Shown: positions 42,901-57,661 of the stretch, piece by piece | How the letters are laid out: the number at the start of each line of letters is the position of its first letter | How positions within the stretch are numbered: the first letter of the stretch is position 1 | Origin: Tigriopus japonicus | Taxonomy: Eukaryota; Arthropoda; Copepoda; Harpacticoida; Harpacticidae | Length of the DNA: 64,000 nucleotides | Assembly: GCA_010645155.1 (NCBI GenBank) | Contig: CM021323.1 | Coordinates: 11,231,792-11,295,791, forward strand | Direction of reading: 5' to 3' | Made by a program: the position numbers and the translations under genes | The notes under the pieces: model-generated | What the model saw: the letters and a program-made list of their open reading frames with translations, nothing else | What the model was told of the DNA's origin: nothing | Database searches by the model: none

Positions 42901-45900
42901 GATTTTCGGGCTTCATGATCCCGGAAAGCAAATATTCAATAACGAGATGACATTGAAAGCACTTTAGGGCCCTCACATGCGAGGTTGCAACCAACAACTT
43001 TAAGCTCGATCGTGTACGCGTTTGAATGAGCCCGAAAGCTCGAGAGAAATGCATCCATCCTTTTTGGCATGGGGAAACAAACAGTGGAGCAGGCATAAAA
43101 GTGGATAGATAGAGCATCTCATGGTTGTGGCCAATTTGTTGAGGGCCCTAATAGACCATTCAACATGATGGACAACGTCTTTCCCTCTCACCCGTCGTCA
43201 GTCAACTTTGATTCGGAAGTGAGTTGGTCGAAATGCATTATTATGAAATCAGCGTCGGAAAATATGTGCAAAAACAGGAGCGGTAACTTCTTCATGAACA
43301 CGATCTGCGTTGAAGTTAAGCTAGTACCGTTGAACAAAAGAGTTCTTGATGGCACATGAGATCGAATTTCATCGTGTAAGCACTCAGAGGACCGTTAATT
43401 CTCAAATAGTGCATGCAAGTTGTAGTGTCTTTGCTTGCTTTGAAGCTTGGGATTACACTTAACACGTTTTACTTTTCCATAGAGCCCGATAGATTTTCAT
43501 GGCATCTCAAACGAAGCTCTGATTCAATGGGCGTAATCAGTAGGAATAGAACCTTTTTAATGTTCAAAAAGGTTAATGCAAGGGTGATATGACCAGAGTG
43601 CCTTGACATTTTCTTGACGTTGCAGTTTCTTTGATATGTCGGCCTCTAAACCGAACTCATCCCATTTGTTTCTAACACCTAAACAAGAGAAAGAGCTTGA
43701 AATTTGATCGCTGAGATTGCAAATGCCAGAAATTTATTTTACGACACCAACTCATGAAGATTCAGCAATCGCTTCAAAGGTGATCGTGATTGAAAGATCT
43801 ACCAAAATTGCATTTTTGGCACGAAACATGTTTTCCGCTACTTGGACATAACATGAGTAGTCAAGAATAGCTCATTTACTACCGACTCCATTGGCATGCC
43901 ATGTTAATCAATATCATGAGGCATCTATTTTAGCACATTCTCTGCTCACTAAAACCAATTTCAATTCCACTTACAAATTATTTCTGCAATCTTTTTTTTC
44001 TTATCACAAATTTTAGCTGTTTAATTATATATTCCTTTCTTCTCATATATCCGAAAGGACCCTTAGGTTCAACTTGCTGTACTGAATTGGAAGCCCTGAA
44101 AACGGTAAAATCACGATTTGTCGTTTCATTCCCCACAGAATCCAGCGTCACTTCATTGTTCAGTGATTGATTTATTTGTTTGCTTCGCCAAGATTTACAA
44201 GGAAAAGCTTCTTACGAAGCATCAATATGAAAGGGTAAAACATACTTAGAAGTGAATTTTTTATAGCCTACTCTGAAGAAATAATACAATTAGAGCACTA
44301 TCCTCCAAAATCTCTTCGTCGCATGAAAAACAAATTCGAGATGAGATCATTTGTAGGTCGACCTCAGCGTTTGCCTCAATCCTGCTACTAAGTTCAATTT
44401 GGGCCTAACGAGGAAAAACGTGATTGACGCTTCTATCAATGATGTCATGGACTGTGAGGTCAAGCCTTAGAGAACGTGGGCAGAAAGGCCAACGATTTTG
44501 GATTAGGACAATTCAATTTTCAACCCTTTCAATCAGTGTCATGAAAATAAGACCACACGTTACGTTCAGGGTAAATCGTTTTACCATGCGTCTAGTTGTT
44601 TTTTGATGTATCTGATAGTTTATGAGACATTTCTGCAAACGTTTAGGATCAACTCCTTCGCTTTGATTGTCTCTACAATTGAGGTGGCCTTAAGCTGGAT
44701 AATTTCATGTGCTACGAGATGCATTCCTCTGTGAAAAATCTCAACTGTTGTGTTGATTTGCAACGCTTCGCAACAGAATGACACAAAAAGGCTAATCTTG
44801 TGATTAGTAAATATTTTAAGTTTTGAGTCTAGGAGGTATTGTTTTATGCATTTAGGCATTTCACGTTTTTTTGCAAAATGGAGAAACTTGGGACTTGCGT
44901 GAAAGGGTACTGCAATCGTGTTCAGAGATATTTTCTTGTGAGATATGGTACGAATCACACAACAGCCAAAATAATGGTAAAGAAAGTCCCACGAACTACT
45001 CACATTTTCAGATTGCGTCTGGATCGTGTCAAATTGGCACCAAATAGAAAAGCAAAGCGCTAGTGTTATCCTTGATGAAGAGCTCGTCCATGAAGGTTTG
45101 ATGTTAATCACTTCTGTCACTGAGACTGGCTTCAAGACTATGGAACACACAATCCCTGCCAGAGCTTGTCAGAAGAGCAGATGAAGGCTTACCGAGACTC
45201 ACATGCATGCGAGACTTACGTAGTACAAGAGACCTCGAACAGAGGATCTGGCTTCTAGTAAGGCATTTACTCTACTTTTTTTATTATTAACCCACCAGAC
45301 AACATATCTCTAGGCTATCAGAACATTCAATGAAGATAAGGAATGTTAATATGCCGCTGACGTCTATGTGAACGGACGACATACTTGAAATACTAAAAAA
45401 AATACTTTTTGAAGCAAACTATTTCATTCCTTTTTCAATGTCTGGTCGTGGTAAATATGCCCTAGTCTACGTATGTACATGCTTATAGTAGTGGTGTCCT
45501 TAACATGGAGAGAATATTGATCAGAACGAAGGAAAAAGTGAGAAGAAGCCCTACATGGAACCGTACGTAGAACAAGGAAGCTCGAAAGGAACGTGTCAAG
45601 TGGCAAGGGGGACATACTCTCTTTCTTCTGGTCGTCTTCGGTTCCTTTTTCCTTCTGTCTTGGGCTTTTTTTCGAAGTGAGAGCGAGTTTCCCTCTCCTA
45701 CTTGTCTTAGCGGCCTTATTTCGTCTGTGCTTTCCCGAAGGCATTGCTTGGCTCACAACTCATTGGGGTCTCCTCATTATTCATTGGCAACAACGTGCAC
45801 TTCATCTCACCATTAATAGTTTTGTAGCAGCTCTGAATGAAGAAGCTCTTTCCATAAGGTCTGCTGTATATTTACATGGATCAATTATTGATTGACAACG

Positions 45901-48900
45901 CGTGGATTTGAATTTTCCGCGGTGGCATGCAAATGCCAAGTCAAATGGAGGAAAACGAATGGCCGCAAAAAAATGCGATATCGGCAAAAAAGATGAGTGA
46001 TGAGACCTTTCATCAAACAGGGACTGATTTCTCTCCTTCTCCCCTTTCCACCTCAAGGGAAATCCTTGTCCATATTTGCGGTCGAGAGTATTAGCATTCA
46101 TTTTTCATTCACTACTACCTATATGAAGCCGTCAAGAGGTGCTTCTCGCACGTTGCTTCCTTCTTGAGTCCGATTTCAAGCAAAATTGCCTTCTCCTTTC
46201 ATTCAATTCAGCGATTTTAGACTTGAACTTCTTCCGCCATTGTTCGGTGGTATTCCAAGGAGATCCTCGAATGAGAACCAGACCCAAAGAGAATGAAGCT
46301 CGTGGGAGTAAGTTCCTCATTTACCTTTGAAGAATTCGACTTGGTTTATTCTCTTAGATATGAAAGTGAAACCAAGCTCCTTCTTTCTTTGGTAGTGATA
46401 TTAGTGCTGCTCTTTCAGGACAGGCACACAACCTCAAGAAAAACCGGAGCCTACTCTCTAAGTTGGATTAAAAGTTGGTTGGACCATTTTGACTTGAAGG
46501 AAAAAATGAGATAAGTGTGGTACCAGTTTATGTGCGTCCTCTTTCTCACAAGAGCCTTTCAGCCTTGCTGTCAAGGTAGGTGTACGTACATACAGTGTTG
46601 TTAGTGTTACATGTGCCGTTGTTTGTCCCCCCCTTCCCAAGAAATAGTCTCGTTTCGTAGCCGCGAGATGCCATAAATCAGCGCTTGCAACTTCTGACTG
46701 AACCCATTTTTTTGAAATGGGAACCTGAATTCTCTTCCCATGGCGCCTCTTTTTGGAGCGTCTAATCCATTAATCCATTCCTCGTTTGTCCTAGCGTGAA
46801 TGAGAGGCGCTTCTCAACTAACGGCCATTATTCCGTACACATACAGTGACTGACCACGATCTACTGTTTTGTATTAACGTGAGCTCATTTGCTTAAGACT
46901 ACATTTCTTCCTCTCTTTTTTTGTTCATCCCTGTTATTTGGGGATCTCCTATGTATATTTGCTTTGATGGCATTTGAGAGCCATTGCCGGTGGTTGAATG
47001 ATCCCATTTACGAGAGATGGAACAAAAATGGAAATTTCTTCCATTCCTCTCAAACATCCCTGAATGCGTCTTTGGGTAAGTGAGGGACGGACGGACGTAA
47101 GATATAGAGTATCAAACCGCTCCAGAAGGAGGACTTGGCGGACTCTGGAGGTTTTTTTTTTTTGCATTCGTCCATCTTTCAAGGGTCTCTTTTACATGTG
47201 GTCTGTGAGAGCCGTACATTTCAACCTCGACTAAAGGATCTCAAGGTGAAAACACGAGGCTTGTTTTTTGCCTTCCCTATGATCGTTCTGTTTCCTGTAG
47301 AGGGATTTCCGATTGTCACTAAGACCGCGGAGCTCTTTGATAAATATCTTTCAGAGTCCCAAAGACCGACATTGGTGTGGAGAGCGGGAAAGAGTCTTAA
47401 AAGGGGTCCATGCTGTCATCAATTAGACGTTGTCATCCTCACGATTTTGGGTTCAATTTCACCCAATCGGGAATGAAAAAGAGAGCCTCGCCCGTCACCC
47501 AGATACCTTCAATCTCTCACGACAGAGATAAGGCAGAGCTTGAGCTAGTAACTAGTTAATGTATATGCCTCTTTTGGTGTCATTGGCAGAGTTGAGAACA
47601 AGTCGCTTTGATGGGCTTGAGGCCTCAAGAGGACTTGAACAATCGAACACGTCCATCTTTTCATCCCGATCTAGAAGATACGTCTGTTGAGACGAGCTCA
47701 GTATTGTTCCAAGGATAATCGAGAATCGGGACATTCCTTCTTTCAAGACGCCTTTGAGAGCTGATAACGGAAGAAATGGAGAAATGTCTTTGTAGATGGC
47801 CCCCCTATTGAACATTCACTACCATTTGAGTTCTTGTCAAACAAAACCTTATTGGACCTTGATCCAAATGACAGCTCGTGTTATTTTCCAAAGATACTGT
47901 ACTTAAAACCGACAAGAACGTTTGAGAACGGACAGCTCCCATCTTGGGAAAAAAATCAATTGAAAAATGGTTTTCTCTTCAGCCTCTCCTATTGGAAAAG
48001 CTTGAAAATCTAGACGACGTCGTGAGAGGATCTAAGGACTAAATCCACAAATGGTTTGCTTCCTTTTCGATTTGGAATGCGAGAAAAGGGCTGACGTGGA
48101 ATAAGCCACGGAACGAATGATCTTCAGATCTACTTGAACTAATATTTGCCGTTCAAAGTGTGGTTATTATGCTTGCTTGTCATCATTCAACCCGCACTCA
48201 AAGGACAAGTTGCCACATCGCCACATCTTCATCAATCTGATGATGATTTGATAGACCTTGGAGCATCAACCAAGAAGATGGAAGGCAATACAAACACACT
48301 CCTACACTCAGATCAGAGAAGGAGCAGCCATCCTGTACAAAGTGCTCATTGATGTGCAAGAATTGGAGTTTGATCTTCGAGTGGTTTGAGGGGAATGAGC
48401 CTTGGCTGCCCCGAAATGCGACCAAAGAGCCTGGCAAAGCTCGACTTCGCAGCGAACTTTTTAGAGGGAGGGAAATTGATGGAATCGGGGATCAACTTTG
48501 GCTGCCCAACGGGCCTGACTGGCTTCAAGACAAGAGACCAAGTTTGAATATGAGTTGGTTGGAGGCCACTTTATTGCTTCCAATGAATTGTGTTCGAAGC
48601 CCCCTGAAGGTCTCTGCAGTGTGCACTTGACTTGACAACTCGCCAATCCGATTTAACGAGGATGACTAACTACCAATCCGAGCAAAGAGAGGTCGATCGA
48701 TGAACGGAAGAGTAAGACTCACTCACGAGGATCTCTTACCTTTATGGATCACAAGAACGAAGAACCAAATGCAACACGATGATGGTGATGCGTTAGAACA
48801 GAACTACACAACCTTGAACATTCACTTCACGTATTTCGACTGTCAGTGAGTTTTACTCATGAAAACAGTGCCACCAAAACGAAACGAAACCAAATGGCAG

Positions 48901-51900
48901 CTGTTCGCACTCAGGTTAGACTTGGGACACCGGTTTGCAAACGAATACAAGACAAAATCTCAAGCTTAGCACCAACCCCCGATTTCTTTCTCACACCCCT
49001 TGGCAAATCCCAATATCTCACTATTCCCCCCAAAACACGTGAACATTCCCCACCCTCAATATAGCTTATACTCAATCGACATTGAGAGCACTTACAAGGC
49101 ACATTTCAAAATACCAACTGACTCTCGTGCAACAGGAAGGCACAGCTTTGAGACCAAAGGGAAGAGCAGCTTCTACTCAAGCGTCAAGTCCATGTTTTTC
49201 ACTCCGATCTTGGATCTCTGCCAAACCTTGGGCGGACCGGCCAGCCCCCTTGCTCCCCCCATCCTTCTCCTCCTCTTAGCTTGCAACCACCGCGACAGCT
49301 GACCAGTTTGGAAAATCGACAGCTGACACGTTCAATGGAGTTTCCAACGACATCCACCAAATCCAGGACGGACGGAAGGAAGGAAAGACGAAAAAAAGGC
49401 GCTCTCAGGTACGAATGGTGGTCTCCCCCGTACCAGCGCCACCACTCACGCACTCACTTACTCATTCCCTACCTGTGTGAGTACCTGACAGGGCATGGAA
49501 GTGGTTGTACCAATTTAGATTTTGCAGTCTTCAAATGGAGATTGGAGGCCCTCCTCCCTAAAAAAAATGACATCTTTGATACATCCTTCTCGAGTCTGAG
49601 AGATTTGATTCGAGAACTGATATCGAGATTGGCTCTGGGTACTTCGTAGGTAGAAAATAAAATGGGCCTAGAAGCAAATGGGCTCATCACAATTTGTCGT
49701 TGTGATGTAAGGAACCCTTTTATGCGCACATCCTGCTAAATACCGAGAATTCCTGCAATTCATGAAGAACCACTAAGGGCACAAAAGGTTCCCATTGAGT
49801 CTACTGAGTTAAAATACCATTTATACAGAAGGTATGAACAACTAGTTTTGCTTCGTATTGTTTTGCTTCATCAAGTTCTAAAAAATCCCATGGTAGAAGA
49901 TCCGGGCGTGGCGGATTTATATCTTTGTCATACCGTATCTCGCTTTGATGAGATCTAGTTTATCCACACTGCAGGAAAATGCCCAAAGTTTGGAATGTCC
50001 ATATGACCAAATACTGTCATCTCACAAGATTTCTCATTCCAACCTAATACCAACCTCAAATCAGGTTAAGGTTGTATATTTGGAGGTAGCTAATCAAAAC
50101 CAGAATAAATGGGACTCATCGCCATGTCCTTCGCTAATCAAGCAATTTTGCCGAGCTAATATCTTAAAAAAATGCCATCGCAGGCAAAATAATTCCAGTC
50201 AGTGCTTTTTGGAAAGGCAAGTGCCGACAAACGACAAAAAGAATACTGTGTCTGTCTGTCGTTCGCTTTGGTTGGTGCTTTACATCGTCTGTCTCAGGGA
50301 TGGTGAGAAAGTGACAATATTTTGTGACATAACCAAGCCAAAACGACAAATGACAGCTTCAATTCAGGTTCATCTTCCTAAGTCGTTGTTGGATCCACTG
50401 GCATGGAAATAAAATACGAAACGATTTGAACTATACGTGTTGTCGTCCAGAAATTGTAAAGTCCCGAGAAATGGCAAAACAGAAAAATGGGCCTGGGTTC
50501 CAACTCATTAGTGGTGCCATTCTTTGGATTGGGCACAGCCATTCGCTCTATTCGACATTTACGTTAGCGTTGAAAAACTTTTGCATTATTTATGTTCCCA
50601 CCCTCCTTGAGCGTCTCTCACGAACCAGGCAAAACAAGAAAAAAACTCGCACAAATCTTGCATCGCCAGATTTTTCTTGGCAATCAGGACAACACATAAG
50701 AAAAACAATTTTTCTTGGGAATGGCCAATTTTTGGGGAGTTATCACCCGCTAACACTCACGCGAAAACTCGCCTGTCTTTAGAGACGATGGAATTCGCTC
50801 AAAAGTCAAGAGTGAAGCCCTGACTTTGTTTCGCAATAATTGGATAAGATTGTGCCTTGTCATTAGAATATCTCATTGGGTAGTTTCTCAAAGTTTTCCA
50901 GGCTGAAAATGTCAGAAGGAAGAGAGCTCTCTTTCTTTTACAAAAGGTTCATGCAGTAAGGATCTATTTTCAAGCCTTAAAAACAGTTTACAAAAGCCCA
51001 AAAGTCAAGGAATTTCTAGTGCACATCGTAAAGGGACGCTTGCGTACAAATGGAAGGTATGACTAGAGCACTATCATTACTTATGAATTTTATGATGCTC
51101 TAGGTATGACCAACCTTTATCAGATTATTTATGGTTTCTGTGGCAAACAGTGGAATTCATACTCGCCAATTTATTTTAATCTGACAAGCATTTATGCCAA
51201 GAGAAGAAGAATGCGAAAGTGATATTTATCGATGAATCTTGATTTCCTCGAAATGAAGATGAATGGCCGGTCGTTTCAAAATCCAGGTGGGTGCATTGTG
51301 AGTGTCCCTTCTTTTCCGAATTACCGGTTTCAAAGGCAAACTGGTCGGAAAGTTGCACATTTCAAAAACGAAAACGAATGTCTCGAATGTGCATCGGACC
51401 TTGGAAATTGAATTAGTGCATCAGGGGATTCCAATTTTGCCTCTCAATGAGGACAAATGGCCTCATTCGTCTCTCTTGGGGAAGCCCTGAGACTAGTTTT
51501 GGCTTAGCTAGAACTGTAATGAATGATATCGTCTCGCAATCTCCTTAACGCCATCTGTGACACGCTCTATTAGGCTTGTGCTCCGTCGCCTTTAGCCCCT
51601 GAAATGGTGAAGGTTGTTCCATGTAAGTCTGTGAGAAGATGGCTTGTTTGGTACAACAAGCAAAAGAAGGCTTAAGTAGCCACCGATCCAGAAGAACAAC
51701 TTTCAGTCTTCTTTCTTTTCTACATTTTGAACAATGGACCCGATGTGTGTTAGTACATACGTACTACATTCAGTACTCCGAGCAGTCCAGATGTACATGC
51801 TTGACTTTTGAAACAGAGAAATGGCATTCCCATTTGAAGTTGACACGTCGGATCGGGACAAAGCTGACAAGCATGATGAAAATGCGGATATGCGGATTCA

Positions 51901-54900
51901 ACAGCCTTCATTCACCGAGTCTCGTCCCCTTACCGTTATTGTTAGCTACACTAGTTTTGACCATAAAAAGCGAAAATAAACAAGTTCATTTTGGGCATCT
52001 CGCATGGTGAGGAAGAGCCATCGTTTGTTATCATCAGTTTGGGGACCTCCTGGTTCTTCGTTGGCCCAGTTTAATTTGGACATTATTTTGGGGCAAAGTA
52101 AGGGAGGGGAGGGGAGATCGTCAAAGGCCGTGGGGTATTGAACGAGTCTCTTGCCCGTTCTGACTGGCTTCCTCTCTTGTCTTTGGGGAACACCGGGAAA
52201 TCGTCTCTTTCCGGGGTTCTTTTGCTTTCCCACTAGTGTAACATTGGCTATTGTTGGTGATAAACTGGATGAAAAGGCCTCTTCTCTTCCCTAGTAAATA
52301 GGGTTATTTCAAACAGAGGGGATCTCAATGATGAAAGGTCAGACAAAAGCGTTATCTCGTTCTTTCTTCTGAAGTTTTAATCTTCTCATTGATCCGGCCT
52401 TTAGACCTACCAATAGATTTGGAGAGAAAACTTTGAAGTCTGGGACAGGGTCACTCTTCGGATAATCTCGTACATGCAGGGAGCTCAATGTGATCAAATT
52501 GATTTCCCTTTCTACTCTATCCCCATCTTGCTCAACCTTCACTGGATTACGCTATCTGAAAGCAATTACTTGTACCTCATCATTTCCCCGGAGTTTTTGG
52601 CTACCCTGGATGAGGAAAATGTTTCTTGTAGATAACAAAGACCTTCAGAAACGATCCCTTGTTTTTGTCGCGACTTAAAGCCTGCGAGTCTCATTTCCTA
52701 CCCTTAAGGAACGACCAACTCATGCTGGTTCCTTCAAAAAGGTGTTCTACGCTCTAAAAGAAGAAGAGGATCCTGGTTCCTTCTCTCGTCCAAGTGTTCA
52801 ATCAAGGGTGAAAAACAATCCCCAAGACATTGGTCAGAGACGATCCTCTTTTTGCCTTTTAGCCACAACCATGATATGTCTTCATTGGAGAGTTGTTCCA
52901 AAGAGGAAACTCCTCATTTCAAGGCCTTCAGCGGTCCAACCAAGCAGACAGAGTCTGAATGAGCCCCTACAACGGAGTTGTCTAATGCGTTTTTCTCTCT
53001 CTCAGAGAAGGAACCGATCGTCGGCCTAATGTCAAAAGTTTTCCGTTATCTTCAATTGATAACCCGTAGACTTTTCCTAACCTGAACCAAAGAGCTGGGA
53101 TGTCCAAAATAGTAGAACCCAGTGCTCTTGCCGTAAATTTGGGATGAATGACATCTCCTTTTTAACATCAAAAGATACGGTTAATTTCATTCAATCGTTT
53201 TTGAGAAACTTTCATTTTAGGTAACCTTGAACAAACAAGAAATGCTTGGCAAGCAAGGCCAATGAAATCAACAATTAATGATTTCATGCATTTTACATAC
53301 CCTTTGCATGTAAATCTGCGCATGCATGGTAATGGTTTTCACTTCTTTGAAATAAAACCAGATCATTTTCTTAAATGTGCGTACAATTTGGCAGTATCTT
53401 CGCCTGAAAAATGTTTTTGGTTCTTGCGAGTGGAGTTTCGTGAAAAGTGTTGGGACCTACTCTAATTATTTTTCACGGACTTTTGATTGGTTATTTCAAT
53501 TAGGAAACATCTCAGGTCTTTAAAAATCGCCACTCTGAGGGTTTTGTCGCGACCAACCTTCTTCATGATGTATCGAGACCCAAAAGGATTGAAAAAAAAA
53601 ACATACTAAAATGAAAAACAAGAAGAAACATTGGAAGAAAGACCTTGTAGGTTTAGGGGTCCTTGGATGTTCTCATAAATACTTCTTGAGACGAGCAAAT
53701 CCCACTTTTTACCTAGATAGTGGTGTTGCTCATTGGTACAAGATGGGCAGAAAGGATTAAAACGAGGATTGATTGGGCGTGAAATGATGATTGATGGTCC
53801 AAAGTTTTACGATGAACAAGCCTCTGCACGAATGTCGTGGTCCCATACCAAATTATGGCCCATTCTGTCACATACGACAAGTCTTCTGAGACTTGGAACA
53901 AAAGAATTGCACTCCATTTGTTCCATGAGGTCTTCTTGGGAGTACGATCCAGATATATTGAAGGGGGAAAAACTTCCTTTGAATGGTCGCTACATGGTAT
54001 CAAATTGGTCCTTTTCTTCTCTGGCCTTTGTTCCCTAGTTTATTGATATTGATTAGCTAGCCCTTGGATGGTCAGTTTGCCATGAAAATTGGCCCAGTTC
54101 ATCAACAGAGCATCTCGAGCAAGGAACCGTGTCCAACCATGACTGGAAAGCCATCGATCGGAAAACTAACCACGACTTGCCAACGTCAATCATATCTCTA
54201 GGTCACGAATGGGATGTTGAGCAACTTCGTACTCCTTGTACGTCACAATTTCAGGCGCATGTTTTTGGCTACTTTAATTTCCGGTGGAGTGTTATGCTCC
54301 TTGGCTTTAGATTAGAGAAGCCTCTAACCCAGATTGCTCGTAATATGGAACAAGCGGCATTATATTTAATGTGGAGCACATTTGCACAGAACTGTCCTTG
54401 ACCATTCAGCAATGAAAGCCACTAAAGAAGCGGAGGCGAGTTTCCGCGATAATTTTAATCTAGCAACCAACAAAATGAATCCTTGTTTGAAAAGGAAAAC
54501 TTTTTAAACCGAGGGAACATAATGCAATTTCAAAACAAAAGTGAAATTTGCCTATTTGAATGGTACTCGAAGATCCTTGAAGTATCTTCTGTAACAAATT
54601 CCGGAGGGAAGCATTTACTTCTGGAAAAACCCGTCAGCTCCCAACAGAATTTCAAACCAAGTGACCCAATTTTAGATTGCCAAAAAGAGGGAAAGAGCCA
54701 GGATGAGAAAGACTGCCTCTGATCTCCTTTGACCACCACCTTCACAATGAAGTTGGTTGAAAAAGCAATTTGGTCTGTGGCCATTGAAATTCTTGGGTCT
54801 GTCTCTCACTTTCGCCACGGATCCATGAAATTGTGGATAAAAATCGCGACTTAAAAAGTGTCCTAACGGCAATCCATTAGATCTTGTTTGAACATCCTTT

Positions 54901-57043
54901 CTTAAAATGTGAAATCCCTCTTTTTCGTGGAATGAACTTTCCAAGGTCAAGGTCGAAGTTTTGATAGCTCTTGAGCCTTGGAAAATTCTGCAGTGCGAAA
55001 AAGGAACATTTCAGAGATCTCCCTTGAACTTAAATGGACACAAGTACAAGGGATTTCCGTTTCTTAACTTTTTATTCTTGTGCAGTTCTCCAATTTTCAA
55101 GCATGTTTTCGATAACATGGTGCCAAGAGAAGGGCTTCAAGAGTTGGAACCTATTGTCCTTAACCAGTCATGGCTAAATACGTAATAAGTTGTTTTTATG
55201 GACAAGGATAGAACGTTTCCGTTTTGGAGCGTTCATTGCATCGGATGTCTACTTTTATACTCAATGGAAAAAAGTCGAGCTTTATGATGCTCAGTCATAT
55301 GTAACCCCCTCAGTCTATAGAAACACTGATATATGACCATATTGCACTCTCAATGAATCCAAAAGGGCTTTATTGATGCTGATTTGTCTTACCTGAAAGA
55401 GCAACGATTCCGTTTGATTGGTTAAGCGCTTGAGCACACGAATGTGTGTATAAATTTGGATGTAACCAAGAACAAAAAAAATGTGCAAACTATTCATAAT
55501 GTTGTTCATCACTTCTCTGATGCATACGTAATGCATGCCATACAAAGACTGCAACGATTTTTATGACTTAATATCTACTTCAGATGTGTGGTTTGAGGTT
55601 TATGGCTTGCATTCCGTATTTGAGCCCAACGGTGTTGGTTTCATCGTTGCTCTTTTGGAGCAATTATGTTTTCTTTTCAAATTCCCTAATTGGCAACTTT
55701 GTTTTGACAACGAAACAGAGCTTTTGGGCCTAAAATTAAAGATTCTTTGGAAAAGTAGCATAAAACATTGAGAGCATACTGAGCCTGAGAGTGCAAATAT
55801 TGGATGAGATGTGGGAACGAGGATGGCGAGGTTCAAACGACAATTTGGAAAATCGATTTGACCTGTTTGAATATTCAATTTGACTCAAGTTGAAGTTGAT
55901 AAGGATCAAAGTGACTTGGCAGCAATTTGGAAGATTGGTTCAACCACCATAAACTGTTAGATTGAGGGGAATCTTCGAGTTATGGCTGCATATTTTATTG
56001 TTTGTTTCCATTCACTCTCTCCCTCGTTGTCTCTGCTGTGGAATTGTTTTCAACGAGTTCATTCGAAGTTCAACCCCACCATCAACTGAAAAGAACAGAC
56101 AGACGCACTGACGAACGGTCTGGTGGTGTTTTCATAAACAATCACTAATTACAGGGATTGCCAGTCCAACCACCAGAGCTGGAGGGCGATTCTCCAAGTG
56201 TCTTCAACTTTTAATAGTCTTGCCCAAGGGCGGCAAAACTAGTCTTTTCACGGGGTTCGAAACTTTTGTCGATTATTGGAATTGAATAGCAACGCCGGCG
56301 CCTGTTCCAGTCCTTAAAAAGTTGAATTCTCAATCTGCTCCCTTCACCCCGGTTTATGTTGTTTTATGGGCGAGACTCTTTGGCCAAGTCACATGTAGCA
56401 TAATTCAAGTTTCCTTCCCATTTGAGGGTAATTCTAGAAGCTGGCAATCCAGCGTGACTAAATTTATTAGGCTTGGCTCAGCTAGGAACAGAAGGCAACC
56501 CATACACGGTAGTGTTCTCCAATTTGGCCCCTAACGTTCCGGGGTATGAATTATTAATTTGCACTCGTAAAATCCAGCCGAGTTCTCCAAATCAAGTCCT
56601 CGAAGAGCCGCCAAATTGGTCTTGTCTGGATCGGATATCTTGGAACAAATGGGAATCCATCACTTCTTTCCACCAACGGAAATTGAATTTCAGAAATACC
56701 GTCTTTAGCGCTAAGAAAATAAGGATGAATGGTCCGATGGGCAAAAGTGCCTAGCCGGTGGTCTGTCAATAGTTATTTGAGAATGGAGCTCTTAAAGTTA
56801 GTTCGTCGATCCCTGAGTGAGGTCGAAGAACATCTTATCCCCCATGAAAGTTAGCTCCATTCCTCGTCCTCAAGTTTCCGGGCTTTGGGAACGAACGAAT
56901 GAAAAGAGTTTTCCCACCCATTGGACAACGCCAATGGACAAGAAGGACTCTACTATGACCTCAAGAGCCCATTTGTGCCCACAGTACCTGAGGCCAAAGT
57001 GCACATTGGTCCCATTTCCGGCATTGAAAGTTCTCGTCCTTAC
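39958..57043. other. 17-kb stretch with no supported gene; probably MAGI 5' introns and flank
   Basis: I found no exon I can assign. MAGI needs a PDZ0-coding exon upstream of 39957, so part of this is likely MAGI intron. Unexplained items include a minus-strand 176-codon frame at 45150-44620 without known motifs; a minus-strand frame near 41644-41444 with a long hydrophobic run; a short (GA)n tract near 40919-40935; and the 11-mer CGACAGCTGAC repeated 24 bp apart at 49293 and 49317. Purine- or pyrimidine-rich strands are common. Small exons shorter than about 60 codons could easily be missed here. Confidence 0.5.
44620..45150 (-). other. Unidentified 176-codon open frame
   Basis: The longest frame in the 40-57 kb region, on the MAGI strand, starting with an ATG-equivalent codon and ending with a stop. 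It contains two Cys-rich spots and no domain I recognise. No splice context or promoter was found that would make it a gene; it may be an old repeat or chance. Confidence 0.2.
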
Positions 57044-57661
57044 CTTTTCTAGCTTGGGTCTTTCTCTTGACCTTTTTCGTCTTTTTGGGTGATGCGTTCA
57101 CAATGATTCGACGCAAGGTCGTTGTCGGAATGTGCACTGGATAATCCGGATAAGTAAGATGCAGTCTTTCCTCTGTCAATGTCACACACTTGTCAAGACC
57201 ATCACGAGGTGAACTTGGTGGTACAACAGGCCACTTCAAATGACCATGCCTTGGATGTCGGGGTGGGAAGTTATAGTACTCGTGATCCTCGCCACTGGAA
57301 CTGTCACTTACTGAGTCCAAACTTTGAGGGCTAAAGGTTCTGGTTAAAGTATTGTTACTAGTTCCGGACAAGCCTAATGCGTTTCGGCGTGTGAGTGATC
57401 CCTGCGAAATGAAGTTCTCCTGTTGAATGGTCACTCCATTGTTGGTGGTAGTAGTGGTGCTTCTGTACACCACTTCGTACCGGTAGGTGGTGTTCTCTTC
57501 CTGACAGACACAACAAAACAACAAACCCGCGGTCTGAGGTTGGAGCAAAGCCGAGCCTGGGACCGTAGCCGTATTCACTTCTCGACGAGCGATCCGTTTA
57601 TTTCTTCTCGAGGCGGGTGTCTGTCCCACCATTCCATGATCCAGAGCCACGCAAAGCACCG
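57044..57661 (-). CDS. Exon of an unrecognised Ser/Thr-rich protein
   Basis: Open minus-strand frame of about 205 codons bounded by a tttttag acceptor and a good gtaagg donor (57042-57043), in phase 1 on both sides. It reads QTPASRRNKRIARREVNTAT, then GLLFCCVCQEENTTYRYEVV, a Thr run, SPQSLDSVSDSSSGEDHEYY, TYPDYPVHIPTTTLRRI and a basic end KKTKKVKRKTQARKG. Dibasic sites could be processing sites or nuclear signals. No family is recognised. The downstream exons should lie below 57044 on the minus strand and were not found. Confidence 0.55.
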
